This document shows positions 34,084 through 45,966 of a stretch of 64,000 bases of DNA, piece after piece. This DNA is from Mesostigma viride. Its lineage: Eukaryota > Streptophyta > Mesostigmatophyceae > Mesostigmatales > Mesostigmataceae. Below the pieces are notes generated by a model. It was not told the DNA's origin. It saw nothing but the letters and a program-made list of their open reading frames with translations, and ran no database searches. The DNA lies in NCBI GenBank assembly GCA_009746045.1, contig RPFO01001345.1, positions 67,001 to 131,000 of the forward strand. The letters run 5' to 3'. Both the position numbers and the translations under genes were made by a program. How positions within the stretch are numbered: the first letter of the stretch is position 1; the number at the start of each line of letters is the position of its first letter.

Positions 34084-35600
34084 CTGCAATTGCATGCAAC
34101 CAAGTTGCGTGGTATTGTGGTAGGCATGTGTTTTTTTTTTCACTTGAACGTTTACCACATAAATTAGTTTGTTTAACAACTAATCTGTTGTGGATGTCAA
34201 CGCATATCATTTATAGTACGTGGTATTACCTTAGGGCCTGGTCGCTATGTTTGCATGCCACATGCAGCATTATATTGATCATGCAGATGGATGGACTTAG
34301 AGTAGAAACACACACAAGCTAGCAGCTTTTCAGTCTAGCACCGCTTCAAATTACCTTCGTCTGCACATCTGATAACAACATCCTAACTCGACCAATAAAA
34401 ACGCAAAATAAATAGAAGCATAATTGACTGCTGTCCCCAGGACATGCCTGGAGAGTGAAGGGTAGCTATGCGGAGATTGTGCATGCACAGGGACTGTGCA
34501 GTCAGGGACTGTGAGTGCATGAAGGTGCCCATGCGGACAGCTGGCAAGCCTGCATGCACGCTTTCCCCTCAACATCAGCCTTGCATCGCAGCAATCTTAC
34601 TGACTATCTCACCGACAAGCCCGATCCCGACTTAGGTAAGTTCTCTATCCCACACATCATTGGCTATAAAGGATTGAACAGTGTAAAAGCGTGGAAATTG
34701 CCATTGGCATGAATTGCACCTGAGTCACTGGCGGAATCAAAGCAGCTGAATGTCTGACAAGTGCATGACTGTAATAAAATAAACAGCACTCGTACTCCAG
34801 TTAAGCGCACAGAAAATTATCAACCAGCACATTGCTCGCCGTAGTAGTACCAGCTGCATGGAACCGACGAAAGGCGGGTTACGTACCACTGTACCAGTAT
34901 CTATAAGGTGGAAGGCACAATTCGTGCAGGCGGTGGACCAGAGCTGTACAGCCGGCCGCCGCGGGGATCGACTTCGACCTTTTATCCGTCGAGTGCTGAC
35001 TTAGTACCATTATAAATGTTCTCAGCTTATAGAGAGAGAGGAAGCTGATTTGTTCTAGCAAATGCACAACAAAGCTCAAAAAGTGTCCATGGCCAGTATC
35101 CAAACCGGCATGGGTTTTACTGCCGGCATATATTCCTAGCTTTAAACCGGGGAGCTAGCGCCATGAACCCGTAATAAATATCACAAATGCAAGTTTTGCT
35201 TTTAGGACTCGGTGTGCATTTTCGCGATTTTCGGGAGCGCAGGCACGAAAACTATGGTGACGGGAATGGCGAACAGGCACCCCCTTTGGCGATCCTTGGT
35301 GGGTTTGCGCAACATAACTCTGGCAACCCAACAGACTACTTAGATTTTGAGCCGGGCTTCATCTCCCCTGCGCAACTAGGCGGGAAACCAAACATGCCCG
35401 CGTCCAGACAGGCCCGTTATACGTCAGCTGAGGTCTCTACTACCACTCTGTCACCCGTAAGGTGCGGCGGCCAGCGCAGCAAAGCGTTGATGTACCGCGC
35501 AGCAGAATACGCAGGGGTTTTTCTTATTACTGCGTACGAGACGTGATTCGTGTGAATTTGTGTTTGCCTTCTACTGCATTCCTGCAGGTGAAAGGACGGC
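34084..35600. other. No gene supported
   Basis: A minus-strand reading at about 34885-35000 (IPAAAGCTALVHRLHELCLP) looks somewhat coding but its donor phase does not fit the next exon. A plus-strand frame at 35187-35546 has no recognisable domain. Confidence 0.3.
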
Positions 35601-35759
35601 AAGAAAGTCTTAAAATGGCGGACAAAGAAAGTGGCAGGGCCGGGACATCGGAAATGTGAAAAAGAAGTATAAGGGTAGGCAGCAAAGCCGGAAAAAGGCC
35701 CAAACGGCGGCAGCAAGGCAGGCACGCGTTGAACCTGGCCGAAAAAGAGCCGAGTTCAC

Positions 35760-36510
35760 GGCAGCAAAATAGTAATTGGAGGCAAGATGTCCAGGCCATG
35801 GGAACAGCGGTCGTTCGAAAACGTTTGTGGAGTGTCTAATGTTTTTGAAAACGTTTTGTTTCATGACAGCCATTCTGGGTTGGTCTAGAAAAGCAGCGTA
35901 CGAAACGGTGGCCCCTGCTATAGGGTATAGTGCACCTAAGGCTGCCCAAGTGGTCCGGGAGTGGGAGGAGGAAAGGAAAATTATGGCGAGAGAAGACCAG
36001 GGCAGCGGCGTGGCTGGGCCGAGCACAGAGGAATGATGTGTGAAGGTGACACAGCAGCTTCTAGATGATCTAGAAAAACACATGTGCGAGGTCTATGCAA
36101 GGGGCATCGTTGTTATGCGGAAGGATTAGGTGCAATGGTTTGGGGAGCAAGGTTGTGGCATCTCAGACTGCCCAGCACATTGGGCAACATACTGACTGGC
36201 CTGGGGTACGCGACGAAGAGAGGGTGTGTCAAGATGCCACACTTGACACCAGATAGGTGCCAAAGGATCGACCAGTTTTTTGTTGAATACCGACAAGCGT
36301 TGAAGGAGGGGGAGGAGGGTAAGGCCAAGATTGTATATATGGACGAGTCTTTTGTCCATCAGCAGCATGCTTCCGCCTATTCCTATTTATAGGCAGATGA
36401 TGCTGTTGGGAAGGTTGATGACGGCATTGGTAGGATGTCAGGGAAGGGTTTGCGGCTCATCATGGTGCATGCTATCACTTGTGATGGCCCTCTTGTGGAA
36501 ATAGATTAAC
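35760..36510 (+). pseudogene. Decayed Tc1/mariner-like DDE transposase
   Basis: A transposase cuts and pastes its element through a DDE triad. An N-terminal helix-turn-helix-like part reads SRKAAYETVAPAIGYSAPKA. The catalytic domain start is HLTPDRCQRIDQFFVEYRQA then KIVYMDESFVHQQHASAYSY (first Asp). A TAG/TATAG break follows at about 36390, and MSGKGLRLIMVHAITCDGPL continues the fold. The sequence ends before the second Asp. At least one in-frame stop and one frame change show it is dead. Confidence 0.7.
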
Positions 36511-37124
36511 TATTTTATATATTTACACTTACAAGGAGGAATTCCATTCTGCCCCGTCACTGGCTTTACCTTGGCCCTTCTTGATTTATGTTCAGGCGTG
36601 TTTCTTCAGTGAAATGGATGGATCATGCCAGCCTATACAGCTTGCAATCACCACATCATGAACATACAAAAAGGAGAAAGAAGGGGGTAAGCATGAGTCG
36701 GACTATGGCACCCATGTCAAGGGGTCATGAGGAGGAGGAGGAGGAGGAGGAGGGGGGTTGCCTATGATGTTAGGTGAACTATTCTTTGCAGTGTGCTCAT
36801 GATTGCTCAATTGACTAGGGGCATGAACAAGGGTTGAATGTGTGCATTTACGAAAAGACGGATTTCAGTTCACGTTGATGTGTTGGACCCCGCATGCTTG
36901 TTGCATTTAGAAAAGATACTAAATGATGTTAGTTGTCCTGCCCCTTGAGACACAGACTCAGGTATATATGTACTTAATATTAAAGTTTTCAAATGGCATC
37001 ACTTGATATTCAGACCGTGAAGTTATGGCCTCTGGACCGTTTTCTGACCATTTTTTCAAAATTTTAAAATGGTGCCGTTTTTGGGCGGCGCCCAAGATTT
37101 GACCCCGGAAACTTTATTCTTTTC
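36511..37124. other. No gene supported
   Basis: Contains a short (GGA)n run near 36731-36757 and AT-rich sequence. Nothing else recognised. Confidence 0.4.
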
Positions 37125-37235
37125 AAACAAACTGGATATATAATAGATGTGCATATTGACGTCTTGGGGAGACGTCCACTATCTTAATTGGGGAATTCAG
37201 TGCTCCGTGGTCCCCCAACGGGGACACGAGATTAA

Positions 37236-37847
37236 CAGGGTTTTCACACTCGGGTTTTTTTCGGTCGAATTGTTTGGACGCTCCGGCGAAATTCGGCGGA
37301 CTTTCGGCCAAAAGTGGTATGCGCCGGAACAGGGCCGTGCACGCGCCGGGCTTGACACGCTGTACGGGCTGCGAAAAAATGGCAAGTTTTTTACGGCTGT
37401 TTCCATGCATGGGCTGGTCGGACATTTTCTGATCAGGCACTCCGCAAAGGTGAAAACCGTTTGCGTTCAGTGCCGGGCCGCGGAAAGGACATGTTCAGAA
37501 TTGGGCATGCGAACCTGATGCGAAGGGAATTTCGACCGTCCAGGTGGACGCATCCTATTGGGTCGGACAAGTAAAAATTTGTGGCGCGGCGCCCCCCCGG
37601 CCACAATTGGGGTGGAATTCCAGTGGTATTGGGTGGTAGACCCATTTGGGGGTCTATACTACCCAATACCACTGAATTCCACCTGATTTGGCCTGCGCTG
37701 GTTGTCTCCTTGGTATTACGGTGGATTAACGGAAATGACCCGTTTTTCCGTTTTGGACCGGAAAAACCCAGTGTGAAAAAGTTTCGTCGAATTTTTACCG
37801 GCCAAAACGGAAATTTGACCGAAAAAAATCCGAGTGTGAAAACCCAG
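37236..37847. mobile_element. MITE with TAA target duplication (612 bp)
   Basis: Ends CAGGGTTTTCACACTCGG and the reverse complement CTGGGTTTTCACACTCGG, matching at 17 of 18 positions, flanked by TAA at 37233-37235 and 37848-37850. A three-base TAA duplication points to the PIF/Harbinger group (inference). It is non-coding and holds a large internal palindrome. Confidence 0.8.
37611..37683. repeat. Internal 33-bp-arm palindrome
   Basis: Starts GGTGGAATTCCAGTGGTATT and ends with its reverse complement AATACCACTGAATTCCACC. The arms differ by only about four positions, around a loop of roughly six bases. Confidence 0.9.
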
Positions 37848-38287
37848 TAATTTAATTAATTAATTAAACAAACTGGACAGTTTTAGATTCTTTAAGTTTT
37901 TCCAAAGATTTCCATGTAAAAACTTTGCAATTTGGCCAACAAATGAGAAAGTTACACAAGTTTGAACATTCAAAACTAAACTACTTGCATCCGTGATAGT
38001 ATGAAGCGCCACAGTACTGATCACTCCGGCCGGCGGCCCGGCCCGAACGTCCTGCAACCGATATCAAAGAGACAACCAGCGCAGGCCAGAAATCGGGAGA
38101 ATCCGGACCATGGTAGCTCGAGCCTGCCGTTATCTTTTCCGCGTTTTCGAGTCGTGGCCAGCTGGCCGGTGTCAGGGCATTTCCGGTGAAATGGGTGTTA
38201 GTTTATTTCCATATAACAGTTAAGGTGACCCAGGTATGCCAAAAATAGCCTGAAATGCCTAGTTGTGCCTAAATTGGAGTGCCCGCA

Positions 38288-39607
38288 TTAATAAGGCGCG
38301 CCCTGCGACCAAGGTAGCCAGTGTACTGTAGATATATCGTCATCCGGCATAAGTGTAAAGACCTGGTTCATGCCCATGAGTGCATGGAAGACTTCCAGTG
38401 GGCTGGGGGTGTCATTGTTAGGGCCCGGGTCCCATACTTTGTGTTGTTCCGTCGCCAGGAGCCAGTAACGACGCATAGCCAGGTTCCAAGAGGAGATAAA
38501 CCGGCGGACCACGGCACCTCTCGTGTACGCGGCACGTAACTTGAATACGGTCTCGTTGCGAACTTGCCATATGGTGTGAAGCATCGTCGTGCGTAGCCAT
38601 ATCCATGCCATCTGGTTGGCTGTGAGGCTCGCGTCCCGTAATCCCGTGATGCCGAAAATAACCGTAGATAGTGTGACGGTGGTGGGGGGAGCTGTACATA
38701 ATAGCCATCCACTTGGCCCATATACCCAGCAGCCATTGCCAAACCCCTGCGAGTTGGCAGTCCAGAAATCTGTGCTCAATTGTTTCATCTGGAAACTTGC
38801 ATAAGCACGCCGCCGCGTGGGAGTACCGGTGGTGCAGTTGGGAATTGACCCCGATGGCCCGATGCATAAGCAGGTGCTGGACGTCGGTGGCCCGCTTGTC
38901 AACCAATGGGTGATCAACTGCCAAGGTAATGTTCTTGATCCAGGTGTAGCCCGGCCACTCGGGGTGCCAGCGCAGGCGACCCGGGTGCATCCTATGATTT
39001 TTATGTAGAAGTAGCCGGTATCCCCAGTCTGCCGTGTACTCGAAAAGGCACTTCGTCGTTGGGGTGCCGCCAGATGTGAGGACCCACCCAAATTCTAGCG
39101 GGTCTAGAGCAAGCGTGTCCAGGCGCCCCTTGCCAACATGTAGCCATGTGGTGTCGCGTATCACTGTGGTGGGGTCCAGGGGTAACATGCACGCCTGTGA
39201 CAGTGACCACGGGACCACTCGAATGCGGTGACATTGACATGCTGGAATGTAGGCGTACGATGTAATCAATTTGCCGAGAAGTCCTTGACCGTCTGGTGTC
39301 TCCTGGAGCAATTGTATGGTAACGCACGTCGACGCGACCGCAACGATGCAGCCCTTATGTACGGACGTGTCGCGATCCGGGTAATAGCTCACCCATTCCC
39401 CGATTTGTAGGGGTTTGCGCGAGGTTGTCATGAGGGTATGCCATCCTGCGGGAATTGCTTGTAGAAGGTTGTCCCAAGCTGGTCGGCTGGGCATGTTTGC
39501 GATCCACGCGCTGATTTCCGTGTATGTCAGAAGGCGATATCGGTCACTGTCAGCCGCGTATAAATCGATGATTCGCGTAACTGGCGGGGTGGCCGTCAAA
39601 AAGCCCT
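38288..39607 (-). pseudogene. LINE ORF2 C-terminal region
   Basis: Typical distal ORF2 features of plant/algal L1-like elements: RIIDLYAADSDRYRLLTYTE, a Cys-His cluster (CLCKFPDETIEHRFLDCQ), and after a frame change near 38720 the hallmark TIWQVRNETVFK. Ends WSQGAPY then stop at 38288. Confidence 0.75.
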
Positions 39608-41984
39608 CATATCCCCTAAATGGGCAGAAATACTGCCGATGCATCGGCTGTAACTTCACAATTTTGCAAACCAGATGCCATCCAACCCACCCATATCCAA
39701 TGGCTGTCCTTGGGGGCCAAGCATGTCCATGAGTTGCCCTTCGGGTTGGTATATCACAACCTTACATATATGCAGGGTAGGCCATGTATAACTGCCGTCA
39801 AAGTCAGGGGGGTCAAGACGAGCGTTTTCATTTTTGGTAGAATGTGCATTTTGAATTATGTTGTAAGAGCTAGGCACCTACCACTTCAGGGATGATAAAC
39901 AATTAGTTGCTGAACAGTTTGAGCCATTGGGGTCATCATTTGGGTGGGTATACCAGCAGTTACACCCAGTACAGCCCATAGGGGTACCGTTGGTAAAAAG
40001 CAACCAAGGGGGTAGGAGTGGGCATACTACCTACTAATACCTACTAATATGGCCCCCAACCATGCCACACAATACATTTCCCTTCCACAATTATGGGGAA
40101 ACATAACTGCATCATCACACTGCCCTTACATGGCACCTATGTGCAGGTGCCACCTTGTCCATGCACGTAGGTAACGTGGTACGGATACCCTACGCAAGGC
40201 ATGCATTCAAGGAGGCAGCCACCAACAAACTAGTGATTTTAAGCCTATTTCAGCTTGCCCTAGCAAGGATAAACTAGGCATAAGCTGCTATAGCTTGCCA
40301 GGTGATGGCCAGCACACCTGGTGGCACATGCTGACAATGGGAAGCTTCTACTCACCGGTTACATGCTTGATGATGCCACAGAGACCAGCCAACTGCCTCA
40401 CACTCATGCAATATGTGTGTGGGAAATGTATAACAAACATATATGGAGGGATTCAAACCCATACAGCCTCTAAAACTTATCACCATCACCCTGTGGCAGG
40501 TCAACTGACTGAGGGAAGCATCTAAGAAGGGTGTTTTAGAAAGGGGCCAGGCCAGGGTCAAGAAAGAGCATGAATAATGCAAAAAGAATGTGCTACACAA
40601 GCTAGAACGTATATATAAACGTCAAACATCGATAGGAAAACGATGATTAAGCTTTACCAGGCATGGCTGGCGTTACCTTGGCCCAGGCGGTGGCGGCAAA
40701 ATGGCGCATTTCGGCACACCAAAGTTGTGCAGCATGGTCGCTGGATTCGGCGATTTCTGGCCACCCTTGCACGTTTACGACTACCATGTATCATAAAAAT
40801 TACAAATAGACCAATATATCCTTTAAAATACGCCGGAAAGGTATTGCTGTCAACGTTTCTATCGTCCGGCCTGATCGCAGTTTTTTCCAGCAAGAACGCT
40901 GCCGACACCTATCAAATGGCATTCCCGCGAACCAAAAATTGGCCTGTATCATCTTTAGGACGTATAAAATCAATTTACTGAGTTTGGTCAGAAAATTCGA
41001 ACGAAAACGTAAATGCCATGCGTGGGCGCAAGCCGCCATGGCCAGGTCGTCGTTTTCCGGAATGCACGTTGTACGTGGAAAAGTACCCTGACCCCTTGTA
41101 CTTTGACCGGCCAGAACACCTCTATAACTTTGTCAGAAGTATGCAAACCCTAGTACCATGCTGTGAGGAAAATTATAAACTTTCGATCTTCTCAGCTAAA
41201 CTTTTCCTAATTCTCAATAGTTTTCGCAGGGGGGGTGGAAAAAAACAAGAAAATTTACATCATGCTGGATTCTAGTAGATCTCGCCAAAACAAGCATGTT
41301 TGCCACTGGTCGCAACCCCAGGGGGTCTCTAGGTTGGAAGTTACAGAGCCTCAAAAACCGTTAACTTAAAGGGTAGGTAGGTAGGGTGCCGGGCCGATAT
41401 GGGTTTTTTACAACAAAACACTTGGATTTTCTGCTAGCTCCCTGTATGGTCGGAATTTTGAAACGGTTTCACGGACAAACTGATAGCACTTGGCGAGCTG
41501 AACCCAAATCTGCAGTCAAAATTTTGGCAGGTACCATAGAGGGGGGGGGGTTGCCCGCAAGATGGTGCTGCCCCTAGGCACGGAAGTATGCTGCCGTCTG
41601 CCACCACTACAAGCCTTCGGCTATCCAGCGGCGTGCCGTGCCAGTATCGCGTCGCGCCGGCCAACGACCGATTTAAGAAAACCGGAATTTTCCCATACAC
41701 CAATATGCTCAAACGGTAGAGCTCGCGGAGCTGATCATTTTGCACCCTAGGTCGACCCCTATAACCCTTGGGACCTCAGGGTTTTGCTAGGTATAGCGCC
41801 TAGGTGCTAGGTAGGTAGGGTCCAAGGGCCAACTTTTGGAAAATTTCAGCATGGTGTCTGATATTTTTGTTTTTTTCACCCCCCCTGGTTTTCGCGGCAT
41901 TTGGTCCCCCGAGAAGGGGCCGACGTGTCGGCTGTAACTCAGTTTTAGGCGGAAAATCGGCAGCCAGACCATTTAGGGGATATG
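39608..41984. mobile_element. 2.4 kb insertion with 16-bp terminal inverted repeats
   Basis: CATATCCCCTAAATGG at 39608-39623 and its exact reverse complement at 41969-41984 bound sequence that has no similarity to LINE coding and lies exactly where LINE ORF2 is broken. No transposase is seen inside. GGTAGGTAGG runs occur near 41375 and 41805. A possible diverged flank duplication (GGCCGTCAAAAAGCC against GGCCGCTTAAAACACC) is weak. Confidence 0.5.
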
Positions 41985-42069
41985 GGTTGCGGCCGCTTAA
42001 AACACCAAACACATTATGCTCACTATCGCGCAGCAAATCATTGAAATATAATGGTTGGCGTGCCACCTC

Positions 42070-44198
42070 TTCCCTCGTGGTATAGGGTGAGCAATTCTGT
42101 CCGGTTTTAGGTTCTTAAAACCTTTCCACATACGTGCCCAGTACCATGGTAAGCCTTTGTACGAAGTGAGCGCACATGTAAGTATTGCTGCCCCCAAGTG
42201 CCATGATGTACCATTGGTGTGGGTATAGGTTGTGGCAAAAGCTTCTTGTGCCAACATACAACCAGGGTGTGCGTTTACGCCTATGAACGCGGTTAAGATC
42301 TGTTTGGTGTACACTGATCGACCATAAACGCCACTCCATATTATGTAAGCCCAAGCCTCCTTGAACCCATGGCATATAGGACATGTCCCGATCGATCCAT
42401 CCCGGCACCGTGTGTGTTATGATACCCTGCTGTTTCCAAACAAAATTGCTGCCGATTCGTTGGATGATCTTGGTGGTGTACTCGTTAGGTGGGTGACCTT
42501 GGCAGTAGTAGAGCACTTTGGAGAATAACATTTGGTTGGTGAGGAGGACCCTGCCCCGTAGGCTGAGACGGGGAACCGCTGCCCATCTTGATGCCGCTTG
42601 GAGCATGCCTGTGAGTTTGCCACTGTGTGTTGTGTTGTCATACAAAAAGGTGGGGTGTTCAGCAAGACGTCCATCCATAGTGCAGCCGATAGGGCAGTTG
42701 TGTAATAGGTGGTGACCGTCTGGCTGGACCCATGTCACAGGCAGATTAGGGAGTGATAAGCGGGGGGAGGATCCTCTCCCGATGTGCAGCCCCGTGGACT
42801 TTTGCACGTTACACCGCTGTTGAGAGGCCATAGAGTATGTCGTGATATTCTCCATGATAGCATGCACATCGGTAGTGGAGGTACAGACATTAGTGGTGTC
42901 ATCAACATAAGCAGTTTGGAACAAACCTCGCGGTTTACCTTGGATGGGGAAGCCCCTGATCCTGTTGTCGCGAGCGTGCAAAAAGAACAGCCCGGCATGC
43001 GCAAGAAGAAACAGGAGCGGGGACATGCAGTCGCCTTGTGGGAGTGACCTAGAGCTAGTGCCTGTGCGTGAGAAGTGCCCGTTTAGGAGTAGGGTCCATG
43101 AGAGCGATTTAATCATACCGATGGTGACATACGTGAAAGTGCCACCAAATCCGAAACCGCGCAATGTCTTCTCGAGGTAGTCCCAACACATGCGGTCAAA
43201 AGCTTTTTTGAAATCCCAAATAGTATGATGCCGAGTATGTTGTGGCGCCACGCTTTTTCCACTATGTCCATAAGCATGGTTATGCTATCGTTTATGTGTA
43301 GGTTAGCGCGGAAGCCGACTTGTTCCGGACCGATTAGGTCGTCGAGTACTGTGTAAATGCGTAGTTGTAGTATTTTACTGATGATTTTGTACGCAACCGT
43401 GAGTAGTCGTATGGGACGGTAGTTTTGCCATTGAGTTTTAGACCCCTTTTTAAATATGAGGATTAGTGCGGTTTCTGCCCAGTTGCCAGGGACGATACCT
43501 GTGCGCCATACTTCGAGGACGCATTTGTAAAAGCCGGCAGAAAGGTCGGGCCAAAACTTCCTCCAAAATTCTACAGGGATGCCGTCCACGCCGGTGCACT
43601 GCCGAGTTTGATTTTGAGCATAGCAGCCTGTGTCTCAGCTTGTGTGGGTGTCTGATCTAGTTCTTGCTGCTGCGTGGTGGTGAGGCGCCGTGGTATCGCC
43701 TGAAGGACTTGGTGGATAGCTTGAGGTGCTTGAGGGTGCGGTTTACTTCGGAATAGCTTCGTAAAATATTGATGACCGCTGTTTAGTATGGAATGGGTGT
43801 CTGTGTGGATGCCCTGGTCGTCGTGAATTTCTGTTATCAGCGTGTGTGTTCGTTGCTTGGGGAGGAGTGCAAAATATTCTTTATTCATTTTTTCCCCCGT
43901 TGTGTGCCACCAAAGGTTTTCCGCATCTATGGCGTTAGCGTGTCTTTCGTATCGCAGTTTGTCCAAGGCTAGCTGGGCTTGTTGCAATTTCGCCATGTCA
44001 TAAGTATTGAGTGTTTGCTTAAGTTGTAGACGGTTGACAATACGTTCATAACATCGGTATTCATGGCCTTTCTGTTGTCTCTGAGCTCAGCAGTGTATTT
44101 CTTGGAAAGTTGCAATACATGTTGTAGGCCGGCTTGCATCCATCGACAATGATCGGTATAGTGAGGGATGCTGGCCACCCACTCTCGCCAAAAAGCTT
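42070..44198 (-). pseudogene. LINE reverse transcriptase, several frameshifts
   Basis: In order: FWREWVASIPHYTDHCRWMQ, LWWHTTGEKMNKEYFALLPK, PVEFWRKFWPDLSAGFYKCV, NYRPIRLLTVAYKIISKILQ, QVGFRANLHINDSITMLMDI, DFKKAFDRMCWDYLEKTLRG (first Asp), SLPQGDCMSPLLFLLAHAGL, and QTAYVDDTTNV (catalytic YVDD). Frames change near 44250, 43980, 43600 and 43200. Catalytic residues are intact. Confidence 0.85.
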
Positions 44199-45074
44199 TT
44201 ACTGAGCCGTGAATGTTTGATCCCTCAATAAGTCTCGGTTGAAGCGGGGGATACCGGGTCCCCGCGTCGGTGGGGTGTGGTGCGTTAAGGTGATAATACA
44301 AGGGTAGTGGTCCGAAAGAGTGATAGAGCGATCTACCCTAGCATGACATACAAGGTCCGCCCAAGCGTGCGTGGCATAGATTCTGTCTAGACGGCGTGTG
44401 ATGCGGTGACCGTCGCGTGTTGCAAGCCAAGTGTGGTCGTTGTCCCTGGAGCGCAGTAGGTCGTGTAGGTTAAGCTCTAGTAGCTGTTCGTGAAAGGGGT
44501 TTGTACGTGATTGAGGGTGCGCCGCCATGTCTAGATTGAAATCACCCATCAATATGATCTCCAGGCCGTGGGAAATAATGGCGTGGATCATCTGAAACAT
44601 GTCTTTGAAAAAATTATGTTGTTCAGCTGGGTCGGTTGGGGCGTAAATTGAAAGAAGGTACCCCTGCTTGCTACCCCAGGTGATGTGCTGTCGTACCCAG
44701 CGGCCTTGCCATTGAGCCGCCGCCGTATCTACCGGTTGGGACCAAGTGTGGCAGGTGAGGTGTGAGGAAGCCGTTTTACGGTATTGAATCAAAGCTGTGC
44801 CCCCCTGGGTTCCTCGCGCCCAGGCCCAGCGACTCTCACTATTAGGAGCTAGTGCTCTCACTGCTTTGTTGGCCGTGACCCCCGGGCCTTGAATTTTATG
44901 CTCTTGCAGGCCCAGCCAGATCTCATGGGCTGGGCCGCCGTAGCCCTGCAGTAAGGATGCGAGGTGAAGGGATAATTGCTTGATACGAGTAGTATTGGGA
45001 ATGCCAATAGCAGTACGTACTCCATAGCTATTGAGACCGCGTACATTCCATGATACTATGGTGAGTTGGCTCAT
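44199..45074 (-). CDS. LINE AP-like endonuclease (291 aa)
   Basis: Begins MSQLTIVSWNVRGLNSYG, the classic L1/plant LINE endonuclease opening (SWNVRGL). LGLQEHKI supplies Glu, IILMGDFNLDM the GDFN motif, RLDRIYATHAW the DR-Y motif, and TLSDHYPCIITL the SDH motif. The domain is complete and open. It nicks the genomic target for element insertion. A stop near 44199 separates it from the RT frame. Confidence 0.9.
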   Translation of the reverse strand: MSQLTIVSWNVRGLNSYGVRTAIGIPNTTRIKQLSLHLASLLQGYGGPAHEIWLGLQEHKIQGPGVTANKAVRALAPNSESRWAWARGTQGGTALIQYRKTASSHLTCHTWSQPVDTAAAQWQGRWVRQHITWGSKQGYLLSIYAPTDPAEQHNFFKDMFQMIHAIISHGLEIILMGDFNLDMAAHPQSRTNPFHEQLLELNLHDLLRSRDNDHTWLATRDGHRITRRLDRIYATHAWADLVCHARVDRSITLSDHYPCIITLTHHTPPTRGPGIPRFNRDLLRDQTFTAQ

Positions 45075-45383
45075 GTTAGTGGCGTATCAGGCAGGTCTTA
45101 CCTAGTCACGGTTGGCGCGGCAGCCACGTCCGTTGCGTCCGGCGCCGCCACGGCGGGGAACCATGGAAAAGCGCAGAGAAACCACAAGCGAGGAAGAGTG
45201 TCAGGGCATTTCACCCAATACATGCACGCTAAACGCAAAGATAAGAACTATTGCCCTGTGCAAATCACTAGCTAATCAAGGCAGACCTAGCTACCTACAG
45301 TAGCTGCGTCCTGGGAGGCTGGGAGTAAGGTAACCACTTGGGTTAAGGATCGACCTGCTTAACCCAAAGGAACACCTGTGGAG

Positions 45384-45418
<35 letters not shown>
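45384..45418. repeat. Poly-C tract, 35 bases
   Basis: An uninterrupted C homopolymer; the opposite strand is G-rich. Its length may be an assembly estimate. Confidence 0.95.
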
Positions 45419-45419
<1 letters not shown>

Positions 45420-45599
45420 CATTTGGCGCCTCTTGTGTTCGAAAATGCCCAGAATTGAAGGTGAATATCCGAACAGGCGCTTATAGCTGTAGGGTAAGCG
45501 GTTGCCCCCAAGCGATGCCATAATACTCGCTGGTCGGTCGTTGCTTCGCGGCTAAGAAGATACTTGCATCGTATCTGATTGATTAGCAACGCTCGTTTT

Positions 45600-45966
45600 A
45601 CAAAGCCAACTGCTCCGCCATTCCCCCTTCACAACGGGGTGTGGCAAGGTTGTGTCCTGTCCCCATACCTGTTCATTATCGTCGTGGACCACGTCATATG
45701 CGCCAGGCACGTGCACGCTTTCTCGCCAAAAAGGGGTTCGAGCCTGGCTTGAATATTGAGAACCATGCCGCCGAGGGCGGCCCCGTTGGGTACCGCCTGG
45801 CCGACCTTATTTATGCAGATGACACCACCCTCATCGAACTGCCCGGCCGAGCACATGCAGCTCTGGTTGGACTGCCTGGGCTTGGAGGCGCGGGCGGTGG
45901 GGCTGGAGATCAGTGTCAAAACGGAGGCGATGGTGATTGGGGTTTCCATGCAGTCGCCCGCCGATC
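45600..45966 (+). pseudogene. LINE RT fragment fused upstream of ORF1 sequence
   Basis: Pieces correspond to 10540-10860 of the LINE at 7.5-11.7 kb: a decayed QG/SP-box region, MRQARARFLAKKGFEPG and ADLIYADDTTLIELPG, with YADD intact. Similarity to RT stops near 45966, where ORF1 sequence begins. Confidence 0.7.

Larger units (their letters stand above)
37125..37877 (+). mobile_element. 5'-truncated LINE/SINE 3' tail with 12-bp target duplication
   Basis: AAACAAACTGGA occurs at 37125-37136 and 37866-37877, flanking an insertion that ends in the GTGCTCCGTGG...ACGGGGACACGAG hairpin (37200-37230) and a TTAAT-type tail (37848-37865). A MITE (37236-37847) interrupts the tail. Without it the retroelement part is only about 117 bp. 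Confidence 0.75.
38288..45074 (-). mobile_element. L1-like LINE, split by an insertion and frameshifted
   Basis: Reading minus: endonuclease (45074-44199), linker (44300-43600), reverse transcriptase (43600-42400), distal part to about 41990, a 2.4 kb insertion (39608-41984), then the C-terminal region with a zinc-knuckle-like motif (39607-38288). There are at least four frame breaks. No ORF1 was found upstream of 45074. Confidence 0.85.
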
